From NCBI GenBank assembly GCA_030145245.1, contig JAQYWC010000074.1, positions 91,048 through 155,047 on the forward strand: a stretch of 64,000 nt of DNA, read 5' to 3'. Under the pieces are notes generated by a model, which saw only the letters and a list, made by a program, of their open reading frames with translations, ran no database searches and was not told where the DNA came from. The translations under genes and the position numbers were made by a program. Positions within the stretch are counted from its first letter, which is position 1, and each line of letters opens with the position of its first letter. Of this stretch, positions 26,043-35,085 are shown piece by piece. Source of the stretch: Desulfobacterium sp. GTDB lineage: Bacteria; Desulfobacterota; Desulfobacteria; Desulfobacterales; Desulfobacteraceae.

Positions 26043-27644
26043 TCAGGGGGTCCCGACCCGGGAGAAATCGTAGGGATACTCCCCGGGGCTGGGCCGTTCG
26101 ATAAAGTTATGCAGGGGCGGCGGCGACGGCACAGACCACTCCAGGGTGGTTCCGCCCCAGGGATCGGCCGGGGCGTCAACCGGCTGTTTCAGGCTCATCA
26201 TAAGATTGATGACCATGAGAAACAGGCCCGGCACCATGATCAATGCCCCCAGGCCTGCAAACAGGTTGCCAGGGGCGAACTGTTCCAGGTAATCGTGGTA
26301 CCGCCGGGGCATGCCCTGGAGCCCCAGGATGAACATGGGAACATAGTGGAGCATGAACCCGGTGACGATGAGAAGGGCAGAGAGGTAGGCCCGCTTAAAG
26401 TCGTACATGCGGCCGAAGATCTTGGGCCACCAGAAGTGAAGGGCGGCAAAAAAGGAAAACCCGGTGCCGCCGAACATGACAAAATGGAAATGGGCCACCA
26501 CAAAATGGGTGTCATGGACCTGGATGTTGGTCCCTGCCGACCCCAGCACAAGCCCGGTGAGGCCGCCCACGGAAAAAAGATAGATAAAACAGAGGGCGAA
26601 AAACAGGGGCGGGGTCATGAGGATGGATCCCTTGTACATGGTGGAGACCCAGGAGAACACCTTGATGGCGCTGGGGATGGCCACGATAAAGGTGAGAAAG
26701 GAAAACACGAACACGGCCACATCGCTCATGCCGCTTGTGAACATGTGATGGGCCCAGACCAGGGAGCCTGCCGTAGCAATCCCAAGGCTTGAGCCGACAA
26801 TGGCCTTGTACCCGAAGATGGACTTCCGGGAAAAGACCGGGATGATCTCGGAGATCACCCCCATACCGGGCAGGATCATGATGTAGACCGCCGGATGGGA
26901 GTACATCCAGAACAGGTGCTGGTAGAGCACCGGGTCCCCGCCCCTTGCCGGATCAAAGAGCCCGGTTCCGAACACCCGCTCAAACACCACCAGAAGCAGG
27001 GTGATGGATAGGACAGGTGTTGCCAGAAGCTGCACCCAGGCCGTGGCATAGAGGGACCAGGTAAAAAGGGGAATCTGTAGCCAGCCCATGCCCGGCACCC
27101 GCATGCGGTGAACCGTGGTGATGAAGTTAAGGCCGGTGAGCATGGAGGAGAGGCCCAGGGTAAAGGCGGCGGTGACAGTGAGGCCCACGTTGGTCTGGGT
27201 GGAGACGCTGAAGGGAACGTAGAAGGTCCACCCGGTGTCCGGGGGACCGTCGGCAAAGAGGGAGACGATGGCCAGCACGCCCCCCAGCATATAGAGATAC
27301 CAGGAGAGAAGGTTCAGTTTTGGGAAAAACACATCGTCGGTCCCGATCTGGATGGGCAGCAGGAAATTGCCGAAGATGGCCGGCATGGCCGGAATCACGA
27401 AGAGAAAGATCATGATCACCCCATGGAGGGTGAAAGCGGCGTTGTAGGTCTCGGCCCCCATGATGGTACGGCCGGGGGTCATGAGCTCCATGCGCACCAG
27501 GAACCCCAGGACAATGGCGATGATGAACCAGAACATGACCGCCCCGAGATAAAGCAGGGCGATGCGCTTGTGATCCAGGGTGAGAAGCCAGGCCCAGACA
27601 CCCCGAAACCGGGCCGGAAAGGGCGTGTGATAAAAGGATGTCAC
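26043..27644 (-). CDS. coxA: cytochrome c oxidase subunit I, A2-type heme-copper oxidase
   Basis: 533 residues with 12 hydrophobic helices. Low-spin heme His is in NAAFTLHGVIMIF. The active-site helix reads MYSHPAVYI: His and Tyr of the CuB cross-link are present, and YS replaces the proton-channel Glu, which defines the A2 subgroup. VWAHHMFTSG supplies the two further CuB His, and HFVVAHFHFVMFGG the heme His pair. The K-channel Lys is in SAIKVFSW. It reduces O2 at the cytoplasmic membrane and pumps protons. The start is GTG at 27644, overlapping the sco stop as GTGA, so the two are coupled. Confidence 0.96.
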   Translation of the reverse strand: MTSFYHTPFPARFRGVWAWLLTLDHKRIALLYLGAVMFWFIIAIVLGFLVRMELMTPGRTIMGAETYNAAFTLHGVIMIFLFVIPAMPAIFGNFLLPIQIGTDDVFFPKLNLLSWYLYMLGGVLAIVSLFADGPPDTGWTFYVPFSVSTQTNVGLTVTAAFTLGLSSMLTGLNFITTVHRMRVPGMGWLQIPLFTWSLYATAWVQLLATPVLSITLLLVVFERVFGTGLFDPARGGDPVLYQHLFWMYSHPAVYIMILPGMGVISEIIPVFSRKSIFGYKAIVGSSLGIATAGSLVWAHHMFTSGMSDVAVFVFSFLTFIVAIPSAIKVFSWVSTMYKGSILMTPPLFFALCFIYLFSVGGLTGLVLGSAGTNIQVHDTHFVVAHFHFVMFGGTGFSFFAALHFWWPKIFGRMYDFKRAYLSALLIVTGFMLHYVPMFILGLQGMPRRYHDYLEQFAPGNLFAGLGALIMVPGLFLMVINLMMSLKQPVDAPADPWGGTTLEWSVPSPPPLHNFIERPSPGEYPYDFSRVGTP

Positions 27645-28585
27645 TGTTTTCCCCGCTCTTTTTTCCTTAAGAGGAATACAAGAAAGCCCCCCGCCAGGAC
27701 CAGGATAGCCAGGGCGGAAACCTGGAAGGTCTTGAAGACATAGGTCTTGTGCTCAGGATCGTAATCAAAGCAATAGGTCATCAGTTTTTTGATGGAGATC
27801 CCGGGGGTACCCCTGGAAGCCTCGGTAAGGGCCATGCTCACGTCAAAGGGCAGGTACTCAAGCCCGTAAAGATACCGGATGATGGTGCCGTCCCCCCCCA
27901 GGACCACCAGGACGTTGGGGTGGACGAAATTATGTTGCCCAACCTGTTTGAACCGGAACCCCACGGCCCGGGTCAGGCCCTGGATTTCAGGCACTTCCCC
28001 GGTGAGGAAGCGCCACTGGTCCGCCGGGAACCCACCCTTGACCATCTTCAGGTAGTTGCGTTTGGTTTCGGCAGCCATCCGGAAGGTCTCCTCGTGGTCA
28101 AAGCTCACCGTCACCACACCATACTCTTTCCCGGGCTCAAAGGTCACGCCATGTAGCACCGAGGCCAGGCTTGCCATCATCATGTTGCAGGCCTGGGGAC
28201 AGTGGTAGAACACCAGCTGAAGCAGGGTGGGACCGTCCACAAGGTCCTTGAGGGGAACTGCCCTGCCCGCCTCGTCCATGAAGGTGAGATCCAGGGGCAC
28301 GGTCTCCCCCAGGCGCTCTGAAAGCCCCACGGAATCAAACAGGGCGGGAGCATCCTCCGGGTCTTGCAGGGGGGAGTCGTCCGGGGCCGGATGCTGATGG
28401 CCCATCCCGGCATCAGGGGAAGCCTCCTGGGTGGAATGGGTATGGCCCATCCCCTCCTCCATGGGAACAGCTTGGGTCTGTCCATTGGAAGGGGTTGCCG
28501 GAACCCTGGAGGGCCAGGCAAGACCTAGGAAACAGACAACCCATATCAAAAAAACCCACCGTAAAGCCTTCCATCTCAATACCAT
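27641..28585 (-). CDS. SCO1/SenC copper chaperone with His/Met-rich linker
   Basis: 314 residues. N-terminal signal anchor (~7-27), then a ~60-residue Met/His-rich linker with GMGHTH and GMGHQH, a thioredoxin-fold SCO domain with the copper site CPQAC (~128-132) and the later His in NFVHPNV, and a C-terminal hydrophobic segment (SALAILVLAGGFLVFLL) before a basic tail. SCO proteins deliver Cu to CuA of subunit II. The two MGHxH motifs are probable extra copper-binding sites and the C-terminal membrane span is unusual. First in front of coxA, with overlap. Confidence 0.92.
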   Translation of the reverse strand: MVLRWKALRWVFLIWVVCFLGLAWPSRVPATPSNGQTQAVPMEEGMGHTHSTQEASPDAGMGHQHPAPDDSPLQDPEDAPALFDSVGLSERLGETVPLDLTFMDEAGRAVPLKDLVDGPTLLQLVFYHCPQACNMMMASLASVLHGVTFEPGKEYGVVTVSFDHEETFRMAAETKRNYLKMVKGGFPADQWRFLTGEVPEIQGLTRAVGFRFKQVGQHNFVHPNVLVVLGGDGTIIRYLYGLEYLPFDVSMALTEASRGTPGISIKKLMTYCFDYDPEHKTYVFKTFQVSALAILVLAGGFLVFLLRKKERGKQ

Positions 28586-28617
28586 GGCTCCTCCCTGTCA
28601 ATCCCAGGAAAACGGTT

Positions 28618-29169
28618 TCACTTCAATTTTTCGTAAACCCCGGTTTGCAGATTGACCTTAAGGGCTGTCTTGAACTTGTGCTTTCCCTTTAAGCTGTCCC
28701 TGCCTGCGCCATGGGCCAGCAAAACCAGGTTATCCTTGTTGATGAATATCTCTTTATCCTTGTCGTCTCCGGAATTCAAGGGGATGGTGAAACCGATGGA
28801 GGTTCGCCCCCCCTCTTCCTCGCCCCAGACGTCTGAAACATTTTTTTTCCCCCCAAGCTTGGTATCGCTCTTGTGCTGGCGGGAGGTGAAACCAAAATGA
28901 TCGGAGATCTTCACCTTTCCTTTTTTGACGTACCCGAGGATGAAGTTGGCGTCTTTCATCTCCTTGGTGGGGTTAAAACCGATGCCCACCCATCCTTTGG
29001 TTTTGGCTGACAGCCTCACCTGAAGACTATCCCCGGCAAAGCGCCACTCAAAGGTAAGGGTCTCCACCTCAATCTTATGGTCAAAGCCATCCTGGCCCGC
29101 CATGGAACAGGTCGCCAGAGCGATCAACAGGAGAAAGATAAACAAAAACGAAACTCTTCGTACTATCAT
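28618..29169 (-). CDS. secreted DOMON-domain protein
   Basis: 183 residues with a signal peptide (RRVSFLFIFLLLIALATCSMA; cleavage or lipid attachment near residue 20-24). The mature part is a beta-rich DOMON / cytochrome b561-like ligand domain: TFEWRFAGDSLQVRLSAKTKGWVGIGF is the usual opening. Such domains bind heme or sugars; here in an oxidase operon a heme-linked redox role is reasonable but unproven. No paired transmembrane cytochrome b561 is fused. Confidence 0.8.
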   Translation of the reverse strand: MIVRRVSFLFIFLLLIALATCSMAGQDGFDHKIEVETLTFEWRFAGDSLQVRLSAKTKGWVGIGFNPTKEMKDANFILGYVKKGKVKISDHFGFTSRQHKSDTKLGGKKNVSDVWGEEEGGRTSIGFTIPLNSGDDKDKEIFINKDNLVLLAHGAGRDSLKGKHKFKTALKVNLQTGVYEKLK

Positions 29170-29228
29170 GATTCATACTCCTTCAGGGTTGCGATTTCGC
29201 GATCCTGACCCTCTTCGCCAGGACGCCA

Positions 29229-29654
29229 TCACCCGAACAACAGCTCACCGCCCATGAAACCAAGCCCAATGGCAAAGAACAGGCACAGGCCATGGATGAT
29301 CAACAGCTTTCTTGGATTATCGCGATCTTCCCTGTTAAATTTAATGGCAAAAAGAATCAGAACCACAAGGGTCAGGGCAAAGATCATCTTCAGGACGATC
29401 AGCAGGCTCCACTCCCCGTCAAACCGGTACTGCCAGTCGGTGAATCCCAACAGGATCGTGGGAAAAGTCCCCAGAAAGGCCAGACACATGCAGTGGAAAG
29501 CCGTGGTCAGGAACGCGGTCTTCTTCACCAGGACAAAGAGCAGCACAAACACAAACCCGCCCATAACCATCCCCATGGGAACATGGGTAATGGCCGGGTG
29601 CAGGGGATGAACAAACCCCACCTTCTCCAGCGTATGGTACATAGCCTCGATCAT
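29229..29654 (-). CDS. DUF2231-like four-helix membrane protein
   Basis: 141 residues, first gene of the oxidase operon. Four hydrophobic helices; the opening HPLHPAITHVPMGM is the signature of the DUF2231 group, and conserved His residues (HPLHPAITH, HCMC, IIHG) could bind heme or copper. The group often occurs beside cytochrome oxidases. The start codon could also be the Met five codons downstream (MYHTLEKVG). Confidence 0.75.
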   Translation of the reverse strand: MIEAMYHTLEKVGFVHPLHPAITHVPMGMVMGGFVFVLLFVLVKKTAFLTTAFHCMCLAFLGTFPTILLGFTDWQYRFDGEWSLLIVLKMIFALTLVVLILFAIKFNREDRDNPRKLLIIHGLCLFFAIGLGFMGGELLFG

Positions 29655-29843
29655 GGTTTCACCTTTTTATCTGGTTATAACGTTGACAAGACCGTTTCCC
29701 AAAGGTCCGAACCGGTCTGCGAAAAGGATTGAAGGTCTTTACGAAAGCTGCCGTCAGGGGACATGGAGAATTCGCCCTGTCTCCAGCCGAAGATTTACTC
29801 CCCTATGTGAAACCGATAAATCAGGAGGACAGCGCCTTTTTCT

Positions 29844-29872
29844 GATATAGGGGAAAGGCTGGGGGTTGTCAA
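29844..29872 (-). promoter_or_regulatory. promoter of the cytochrome oxidase operon
   Basis: TTGACA (29872-29867), a 17-nt spacer, TATATC (29849-29844). It would drive all eight genes from 29654 down to 23593 after a ~180-nt leader with no ORF. The spacer end resembles that of the aconitase promoter. Confidence 0.7.
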
Positions 29873-29946
29873 GAAAATTAAAGGGGGAAAGACAGGCCGG
29901 GCAGGTCAGCTCAGATCATCATCCCACCCGCCCGGCCGGCCGGGGG

Positions 29947-30177
29947 TCATTTGATCAAAGTGGGATTGCACACCTCATCCTCAATGACGGCCCCACGGCC
30001 GCAGGATGTGCAAAAGTATTTGAACTCCTTGAGTTTGGGCTTGCACAGGTGCCCCTCGTTGGCCACCTGGAGTCCGCACTGTTCACATTCATAGATCTTG
30101 CCCGCCCCGGTGGGATCGCATAGATGCCCTTTGTCTGCGGTGACCTTACCACATGTTTTGCATTGATACTGTGTCAT
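29947..30177 (-). CDS. small triple zinc-ribbon-like protein
   Basis: 76 residues built from three repeats of ~25: YQCKTCGKVTADKGHLCDP, YECEQCGLQVANEGHLCKP and YFCTSCGRGAVIEDEVCNP. Each gives CxxC followed by a [H/E]xC-like pair, so the protein can hold up to three metal ions. The third repeat has Glu-Val-Cys where the others have His-Leu-Cys. Probably a cytoplasmic rubredoxin-like or zinc-ribbon protein; function unknown. Monocistronic. Confidence 0.8.
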   Translation of the reverse strand: MTQYQCKTCGKVTADKGHLCDPTGAGKIYECEQCGLQVANEGHLCKPKLKEFKYFCTSCGRGAVIEDEVCNPTLIK

Positions 30178-30701
30178 GGAAAATTCCTTTCCCGGCCAGT
30201 GTCCCCCATGGATGCCGAAAAGAGTTAAAAGTGAACGTTGACATGGGGTGGTTCAACGCCCGGGATCAAACAGCAGAAAGCAGCCAGGCTACAAGGTAAA
30301 TTACAACCGGTTTATTGTTTTAATAACCGGAGCTTACACCATTTATAGTGACGCCTGCCCCCTGGGATGTCAAGGCTGGCCTGGAAAAAAACAACGATTT
30401 CGCCGATCTAACGGAACAAATTTGCCGCAAGGAGATCCATACTTTTCTTGACAAAAAGGATCTACCTATTTTAATCTGTCACAATCTATCTTGATTAGCT
30501 GTATGGTCGTGATTCACTGTATGGTTGATTTCATCTAATCCGAACGTCTGTACTCTCACTTTTCCGAAAGTCAATATTCCGGCAGTAACGGCTAAACCAA
30601 TGAGTATTAATCCCAAAAGTAATTAGACCGTGACGATGCAGCAGGCGAAACGGGTACAAAAGTTCTAATTTTAATCCATATTTCAAACCGGGAGAGAGAT
30701 C
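30178..30701. other. 524-nt intergenic region before the chemoreceptor
   Basis: No convincing ORF. Visible: a CCGGTTTATT / AATAACCGG hairpin at 30307-30330, and a sigma-70-type promoter TTGACA (30448-30453), 16-nt spacer, TTTAAT (30470-30475) pointing at the chemoreceptor, leaving a ~220-nt leader with a CTGTATGGT direct repeat (around 30498 and 30517). No riboswitch was recognised. Confidence 0.45.
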
Positions 30702-32888
30702 ATGAAGATCAATACAAAAATAATTTTGTTACTCATTTCGTCTTTGATGCTGTGTTCATTGATCGTGGGGGGCCTGTCTGCCTGGCAGTTGCTCCAGAAC
30801 CGAAACACCGCCATCGCCCAGGTGGAATCCCTGAGCACTGAAAACATTAAACTGATCCAGATCGATTCGGATCGCCATCGCCAGGAGCTGATTGCCCAGA
30901 AAAAAGAGTATCTCCAGTCCCAGATACAGACGGCGATCGGTGTTCTTCAAAAGTCTTATAATGATGCCCACGATACGGAAAAACTGAAAAATGTATACAA
31001 AACGCCGCTTCAGAATGCGCTCAACACCGCCTACGGCATCTTGGTCAACGTCGAAAAACGGTCTGATCTGGGGGTGAAGGAGAAAAAGCAATTGGCTGCC
31101 TCGTTAATCGCCCAGATGAGATACGGTCCAACGAACAAGGACTATTTCTGGATCAACGACATGGGGAGCCCATACCCAAAGATGGTCATGCACCCCATCG
31201 CCCCCCAATTGAACGGAAAAGTGCTGGACAACCCAAAGTACAACTGCGCCATGGGCAAGGGCCAAAACCTTTTCCAGGCCTTTGTTGAGGCCTGCCAAAT
31301 CCATGGCAGCGGCTTTGTGGATTATCTCTGGCCCAAACCCGGTGAAGGAAAACTCCAGCCAAAACTGTCCTATGTCAAACTCTTCAAGAAATGGAACTGG
31401 GTCATTGGCACCGGCGTTTATCTGGAGGTAGCGGAACAACAATTGAAAAAGGATGCATTAGAGATGGTCAGAAGCCTGCGATACGGGCCAGCGAACAAGG
31501 ACTATTTCTGGATCAACGACATGGGGACCCCATACCCGAAGATAATCATGCACCCCATCGCCCCCCAATTGGAAGGAAAGGTGCTGGACGCCCCAAAATA
31601 CAACTGCGCCATGGGCAAGGACCAAAACTTTTTCCAGGCCTTTGTCGAGGTCTGCCAGCGGGATGGCAAGGGCTTTGTCGATTATATCTGGAATAAACCC
31701 GGAGAAGAAGAACCGCAACCCAAATTGTCCTATGTCATGCTTTTCAAAAAATGGAATTGGGTCATCGGTACTGGGATTTACACCGATGATGTGGAAAAGA
31801 CAGTCAGAGCCACCACGGTTGAGATGGAAAAGAAAGTGGGCAAAATCGCCGCCCAGATGGGCAGAGAGATCGACCAGACCAACATTCGTATTAACAATAA
31901 CGTCACCAGGGGGTTGTGGCTTATCGCTGTGAGCAGTTTCGGTGTTCTGGCACTAGTGCTTGTGATCGGCACGTTCTGGACAAAACGATACATAAACAAA
32001 CCCATCGATCAATCGGTTCAGGGTCTCAGCAATGTGACGGAAGAGCTGGCCTGCAACATAAATCAAGTTTCAACATCCTCACAGAATCTGGCCAGGGGAG
32101 CATCTGAGCAGGCGACATCCATCAAGGACACATCGTCGGCCCTGGAAGAGATAACCACCATGACCGAGCAGAATGCAGATAACGCCAACCAGGCAGATAA
32201 TCTCATGGGAGATACCACCCGGGTTGTCATTAAAGCCAACGATTCCATGAACGAATTGACAACCTCCATGGAGGATATCTCCAGGACGAGTGAGGAGACA
32301 TCAAAGATTATCAAGACCATTGATGAGATTGCATTCCAGACCAACCTGCTGGCCCTTAACGCCGCCGTAGAGGCTGCCCGGGCCGGTGAGGCGGGAGCAG
32401 GGTTTGCGGTTGTGGCAGATGAGGTGAGAAATCTTGCCATGCGCGCGGCAGAGGCTGCCAGAAACACAGCAGACCTTATCCAGGGGATTGTGACGAAAGT
32501 GCATGAGGGCTCAGCGCTTTTAACCATTACCAATGAGGCCTTTACACAGGTGGACGGCAGTACGAAAAAGGTCAGCGAACTTGTGGGGGAAATATCCGCA
32601 GCCTCAGGTGAACAGGCTGACGGAATCAAAAAGGTTAACAATGCTGTTGCACAAATGAACAAGGTGGTTCAGGAGAATGCCGCCAGTGCTGAGGAGTCTG
32701 CGGCTGCGGCTGAAAAGATGAGCTCCCAGGCCGCACAGATGAAGTGGTCAGTTTCCCATATGGTTGCCCTGGTCGGAGGCCATGGAAAGGAAAATGTCGA
32801 TCCCCCGGTTTTAAACAAAACAGCCGCCCTGCCCGGTCCGGCCGACCAGGGGGTTACCGCGCTTTCAGATGGAAGCCAGGAGATGTAA
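30702..32888 (+). CDS. methyl-accepting chemotaxis protein with tandem Cache domains
   Basis: 728 residues, GGGAGAGAG before the ATG. TM1 ~7-29; periplasmic region with two near-identical single-Cache domains (~139-240 and ~259-360, each with [16 protein letters not shown] and [18 protein letters not shown]); TM2 ~407-428; HAMP-like linker; signalling domain with the tip [20 protein letters not shown] (~548). The Cache domains are of the sCache_2 type that binds small organic acids in characterised receptors. No C-terminal CheR docking peptide. See the repeat entry for the duplication. Confidence 0.94.
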   Translation: MKINTKIILLLISSLMLCSLIVGGLSAWQLLQNRNTAIAQVESLSTENIKLIQIDSDRHRQELIAQKKEYLQSQIQTAIGVLQKSYNDAHDTEKLKNVYKTPLQNALNTAYGILVNVEKRSDLGVKEKKQLAASLIAQMRYGPTNKDYFWINDMGSPYPKMVMHPIAPQLNGKVLDNPKYNCAMGKGQNLFQAFVEACQIHGSGFVDYLWPKPGEGKLQPKLSYVKLFKKWNWVIGTGVYLEVAEQQLKKDALEMVRSLRYGPANKDYFWINDMGTPYPKIIMHPIAPQLEGKVLDAPKYNCAMGKDQNFFQAFVEVCQRDGKGFVDYIWNKPGEEEPQPKLSYVMLFKKWNWVIGTGIYTDDVEKTVRATTVEMEKKVGKIAAQMGREIDQTNIRINNNVTRGLWLIAVSSFGVLALVLVIGTFWTKRYINKPIDQSVQGLSNVTEELACNINQVSTSSQNLARGASEQATSIKDTSSALEEITTMTEQNADNANQADNLMGDTTRVVIKANDSMNELTTSMEDISRTSEETSKIIKTIDEIAFQTNLLALNAAVEAARAGEAGAGFAVVADEVRNLAMRAAEAARNTADLIQGIVTKVHEGSALLTITNEAFTQVDGSTKKVSELVGEISAASGEQADGIKKVNNAVAQMNKVVQENAASAEESAAAAEKMSSQAAQMKWSVSHMVALVGGHGKENVDPPVLNKTAALPGPADQGVTALSDGSQEM
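31119..31781 (+). repeat. intragenic tandem duplication of the Cache domain
   Basis: 31119-31421 and 31479-31781 align base for base with no indel at an offset of exactly 360 nt (120 codons). Long stretches are identical, for example ACTATTTCTGGATCAACGAC in both. Divergence is mostly at third positions but includes surface residues (PTNKDY/PANKDY, ACQIHGS/VCQRDGK). Confidence 0.9.
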
Positions 32889-32903
32889 ATCATATATTTA
32901 CAG

Positions 32904-32937
32904 CAGAGATTTATTCCTGTTGGAGAATAAATCCCTG
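32904..32937. terminator. bidirectional hairpin between convergent genes
   Basis: CAGAGATTTATTC (32904-32916) pairs with 32925-32937 over 13 positions with one mismatch and an 8-nt loop. It lies between the chemoreceptor and bacterioferritin stops, placed to end both transcripts. Confidence 0.55.
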
Positions 32938-32947
32938 CCGTCTAATG

Positions 32948-33487
32948 TCAGCCCCCGTCGCCTTTGACGACAAATCCCCTGGGCTCAAGCCCCGTGGCCG
33001 ATGGGGTACCGGCCTTGGTGGCCAGGTAGGCGTTGCCCAGCTTTTTGATATGGGTGCTGATGCCGTCAAAATAATTGAAATGGGCCTGCTCCTCATCGAT
33101 GATCTCTTCGAAGATCTTCATGCTGGTACTGTCCCCATTCCGTCTGCAAATCAGCAGAAAACCGTTGTAGGCGGCCATGGCCCTCTCCTCCTGCTCGGCG
33201 TCAAAGGGAAAGATCAGCTCCACCTCCTGCCCCTGCTCGATCCCTCCGGCCTTGTCGGTGGTGGGCTCCCCCCCCAGCTCCTTGATGCGCTCGGCAAAAA
33301 CCTCGGCATGGCGCATCTCATCCAAGGCGATGAGCTTGACCTTGGCAGCCAGCTCGCCGTAATCCATATCGTCCAGGCCGTAATGCTGATTCATGTACTG
33401 GTGGATCGCCTGCAACTCCATGGAACGGGCTTTATTAAGCACCTCGACAACCTTTACCTTCTTCTCTTCCCTGGACTCTCCAGTCAT
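32948..33487 (-). CDS. bfr: bacterioferritin / ferritin-like iron storage protein
   Basis: 179 residues from MTGESREEKK with GGAGGA upstream. Four-helix ferritin fold. Diiron ferroxidase ligands are visible in MELQAIHQY (Glu), DEMRHAEVF (Glu and His) and EEIIDEEQAHF (Glu, Glu, His). The C-terminal ~20 residues (GLEPRGFVVKGDGG) extend past the usual end. It stores iron and removes peroxide in the cytoplasm. Expressed alone from a promoter with a ~115-nt leader. Confidence 0.9.
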   Translation of the reverse strand: MTGESREEKKVKVVEVLNKARSMELQAIHQYMNQHYGLDDMDYGELAAKVKLIALDEMRHAEVFAERIKELGGEPTTDKAGGIEQGQEVELIFPFDAEQEERAMAAYNGFLLICRRNGDSTSMKIFEEIIDEEQAHFNYFDGISTHIKKLGNAYLATKAGTPSATGLEPRGFVVKGDGG

Positions 33488-33608
33488 GTTATTCCTCCTT
33501 ATGGAATTGATGGAATTACAGCCCATGCTTGGTTTACGAAACATGGAAAAAATGCCGACGGTTACGTTCCCATGAGATTTGAGAAATGATGGATGCTGAA
33601 CATTGACC

Positions 33609-33637
33609 ATTATGCCCCATGCCCCGGGCCTGGTCAA
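33609..33637 (-). promoter_or_regulatory. bacterioferritin promoter
   Basis: TTGACC (33637-33632), a 17-nt spacer, CATAAT (33614-33609). The remainder of the 334-nt gap up to the msrAB start (33822) holds no ORF and no promoter I can defend for msrAB. Confidence 0.55.
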
Positions 33638-33821
33638 GGCGTAACAGGACGACATCCGGTTCCGGACCGGTATGGGAATTCAGAAGCCTTATTGGGTGAC
33701 ATTTTCTCTTCCCAAACTTTGATATTTAATCCGGAATGGTTATGTTAACCCATGAAAAGTTCTCCTATAACCGAACAGAATCCGGTCGAAAATCCCAATC
33801 GGCCGGGCAAAGGAGGCTGTG

Positions 33822-34886
33822 ATGTTGTATTATACAAGTTTGCTTTTTATTTCGTGCCTGCTGCTGATTGCCTTTGCCATTGAAGCCCAGCCCGGCCTTG
33901 AAAGGGCAACCTTTGGGGGCGGGTGTTTCTGGTGCATGGAAAAGCCCTTTGAAGAGATCAATGGCGTTGTTTCGGTCATCCCGGGGTATACCGGAGGCCA
34001 CCGGGAAAATCCCACCTACCCGGAAGTTTCAAGTGGCGAAACCGGTCACCTGGAGGCCGTGGAGATCGCCTTTGATCCGGGCAAAATAAGTTACACAGAG
34101 CTCCTGGACCTGTTCTGGCGCCAGGTGGATCCCACAGATCCGGGCGGCCAGTTCGCGGACAGGGGGGATCAGTACAAAACAGCGATATTCTATCATTCAG
34201 AGGAACAGAAGAAGGCGGCACAAGCGTCAAAGGAAAAGCTCGACCAATCAGGCACTTTCGATAAACCCGTGGTGACGGAGATCCTGCAAGGGACCGTTTT
34301 CTTTCCGGCAGAGGAATATCATCAGGACTATTACAAGAAAAATCCGGTTCGGTACAAATTATACCGGTATGGTTCAGGCAGGGACCGTTTCCTGAAAAAG
34401 GTCTGGAGCGAGATCAAAGAAAAACCGCAAAGAAAAGATGGGCTGTTTGAGTTTAAAAAACCCTCCCCCGGGCAGTTGAAGCGGTCTCTCTCCGGGATTC
34501 AGTATCATGTTACCCAGGAAAACGGTACGGAACCTGCCTTTGACAACGCCTACTGGTACAACAAGGAGGAAGGGATTTACGTGGACATCGTATCTGGTGA
34601 ACCTCTGTTCAGTTCAACGGAAAAATATGATTCCAAAACCGGCTGGCCAAGCTTTACCACCCCCCTGGAGCCGGACAATATCGTGGAGATAAAAGACCGA
34701 AGCCTCTTCATGACCCGAACGGAGGTCCGAAGCCGCTACGCTGACTCCCATCTTGGCCACGTTTTTTCAGACGGACCGCCGCCAACCGGACTCCGGTACT
34801 GCATAAATTCAGCGGCGTTGCGATTCATCCCCAAGGAGGCGCTCAGGAAGGAGGGATACGGGAAATATCGTTTCCTGTTTGAATAA
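33822..34886 (+). CDS. msrAB: exported MsrA-MsrB fusion methionine sulfoxide reductase
   Basis: 354 residues; the ATG at 33822 has AGGAGG 5 nt upstream. A signal peptide ([16 protein letters not shown]) suggests export to the periplasm. MsrA domain (~30-195) has the active-site [12 protein letters not shown] and [15 protein letters not shown]; MsrB domain (~210-345) has [19 protein letters not shown] and the catalytic Cys in [11 protein letters not shown] (~326). The zinc-binding CxxC pairs of many MsrB proteins are absent (IVSGEPLF in place of CxxCGxPLF), as in other MsrAB fusions. It repairs both stereoisomers of Met sulfoxide, fitting the oxygen-defence content of the region. Confidence 0.94.
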   Translation: MLYYTSLLFISCLLLIAFAIEAQPGLERATFGGGCFWCMEKPFEEINGVVSVIPGYTGGHRENPTYPEVSSGETGHLEAVEIAFDPGKISYTELLDLFWRQVDPTDPGGQFADRGDQYKTAIFYHSEEQKKAAQASKEKLDQSGTFDKPVVTEILQGTVFFPAEEYHQDYYKKNPVRYKLYRYGSGRDRFLKKVWSEIKEKPQRKDGLFEFKKPSPGQLKRSLSGIQYHVTQENGTEPAFDNAYWYNKEEGIYVDIVSGEPLFSSTEKYDSKTGWPSFTTPLEPDNIVEIKDRSLFMTRTEVRSRYADSHLGHVFSDGPPPTGLRYCINSAALRFIPKEALRKEGYGKYRFLFE

Positions 34887-34893
34887 CCCTTCT

Positions 34894-34913
34894 CCCCGGA
34901 TCCGTCACCGGGG
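34894..34913 (+). terminator. weak hairpin after msrAB
   Basis: CCCCGG-N8-CCGGGG eight nt past the stop; the T-rich stretch (TTATTTTTCTTTT) only begins ~15 nt later. Confidence 0.35.
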
Positions 34914-35085
34914 TAGCTCCCAGGCGTTATTTTTCTTTTATAATTGGGGTTTATTTGATAAGCTTGTTAAATTTTTTACATGTAATTTGGTCCCAAGCCA
35001 TGGAGCGCATGGAGCTGAGTTATAGATTTTAATTGGGTATTCGTGTCAGGATCGGAATATCCATCATCTCAGGGAGATTAAAACA

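Noticed and set aside
30390..30412. GCCGATCT preceded by an A-run, a possible sigma-28 promoter for the chemoreceptor.
   Set aside because: The -35 part does not match TAAA and spacing is off; the sigma-70-type site at 30448 fits better.
30248..30451. 67-codon ORF upstream of the chemoreceptor.
   Set aside because: Non-ATG context without a ribosome site and a random-looking protein; region treated as leader/intergenic.
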